DNA from: a virus
Strand: one strand, 5' to 3'
Virus record (IMG/VR): IMGVR_UViG_3300009370_000183
Span: 1 to 22,599 of that record
Length of the DNA: 22,599 bases
Shown: positions 22,486 to 22,599 of the stretch, piece by piece
How the letters are laid out: the number at the start of each line of letters is the position of its first letter
How positions within the stretch are numbered: the first letter of the stretch is position 1
Program-made: the position numbers and the translations under genes
The notes under the pieces: generated by a model
Databases searched by the model: none
Told to the model about the DNA's origin: nothing
What the model saw: the letters and a program-made list of their open reading frames with translations, nothing else

Positions 22486-22599
22486 ATGAAAATAGCTCTT
22501 GCTATGATTGTGTGTACGGCTCTCTATCAAGAGTGTCTGCCGCCACATCAAATGCCAGAAACATACACAAATACTTATAATTGTATGAAAGCTGGTTAT
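22486..22599 (+). CDS. small protein with possible signal sequence, 5' part
   Basis: An open frame of 38 codons from an ATG preceded by TAGGGAG, running off the window end. It begins MKIALAMIVCTALYQECLPP and continues with Cys33. The short hydrophobic start followed by cysteines suggests an exported or membrane-attached small protein; C10 is not in a clean lipobox. Small Cys-containing proteins of this type appear after fibre genes in marine podoviruses, but their function is unknown. The start and strand are supported by the ribosome binding site and by the open frame. Confidence 0.6.
   Translation, partial: MKIALAMIVCTALYQECLPPHQMPETYTNTYNCMKAGY

Noticed and set aside
1-22599. tRNA genes, insertion sequences, integrase or attachment sites
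   Set aside because: I saw no cloverleaf, transposase, integrase or long terminal repeat; the window is densely coded on one strand.

Overview
The window is the late, structural half of a T7-like podovirus genome (autographivirus type). The DNA is AT-rich, every gene lies on the + strand, genes are packed with 1-8 nt gaps or TAATG/ATGA overlaps, and the order follows the T7 virion module: portal, scaffold, capsid, tail tube A and B, three or four internal virion proteins, tail fibre. The low GC, the codon use and the fibre module types resemble marine podoviruses that infect SAR11-like alphaproteobacteria (pelagiphages). That host assignment is inference; nothing in the window names a host.

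Layout. 1-131: C-terminus of a small virion-assembly protein. 135-2783: portal, a small Bbp19-like protein and the scaffold. 2784-2923: a non-coding leader with an SP6/T7-type phage promoter candidate. 2924-4026: major capsid protein gene, split by a 227-nt group I self-splicing intron at 3059-3285; exon 1 encodes 45 codons, exon 2 encodes 246 codons plus stop. 4048-4527: putative capsid decoration protein, then a strong GC-rich hairpin. 4581-8138: a small gene and the two tail tubular proteins; the second carries extra beta modules. 8131-16305: a gp13/GNAT-like protein, a gp14-like protein, a gp15-like protein, and two large ejection proteins. The first of these, 11123-13708, carries an apparently intact RelA/SpoT-type nucleotidyltransferase domain. 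16306-16399: a short leader with a 9-bp tandem repeat and a possible second promoter. 16400-22448: a host-recognition cassette with a T7-type fibre N-terminus on a repeat-built shaft, a small virion protein, three further fibre or receptor-binding proteins, and three small fibre-associated proteins interleaved with them. 22486-end: start of another small gene, cut by the window edge.

How it works together. Portal, scaffold and capsid build the procapsid; gp11/gp12-like proteins close it with the tail; gp13-16-like proteins are packaged and would be ejected into the cell; the fibre cassette recognises the host. Two points stand out. The most abundant virion protein can only be made after RNA splicing, because the intron begins with an in-frame TAA. 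And an alarmone-synthetase-like domain appears to be built into a protein that should be injected at infection.
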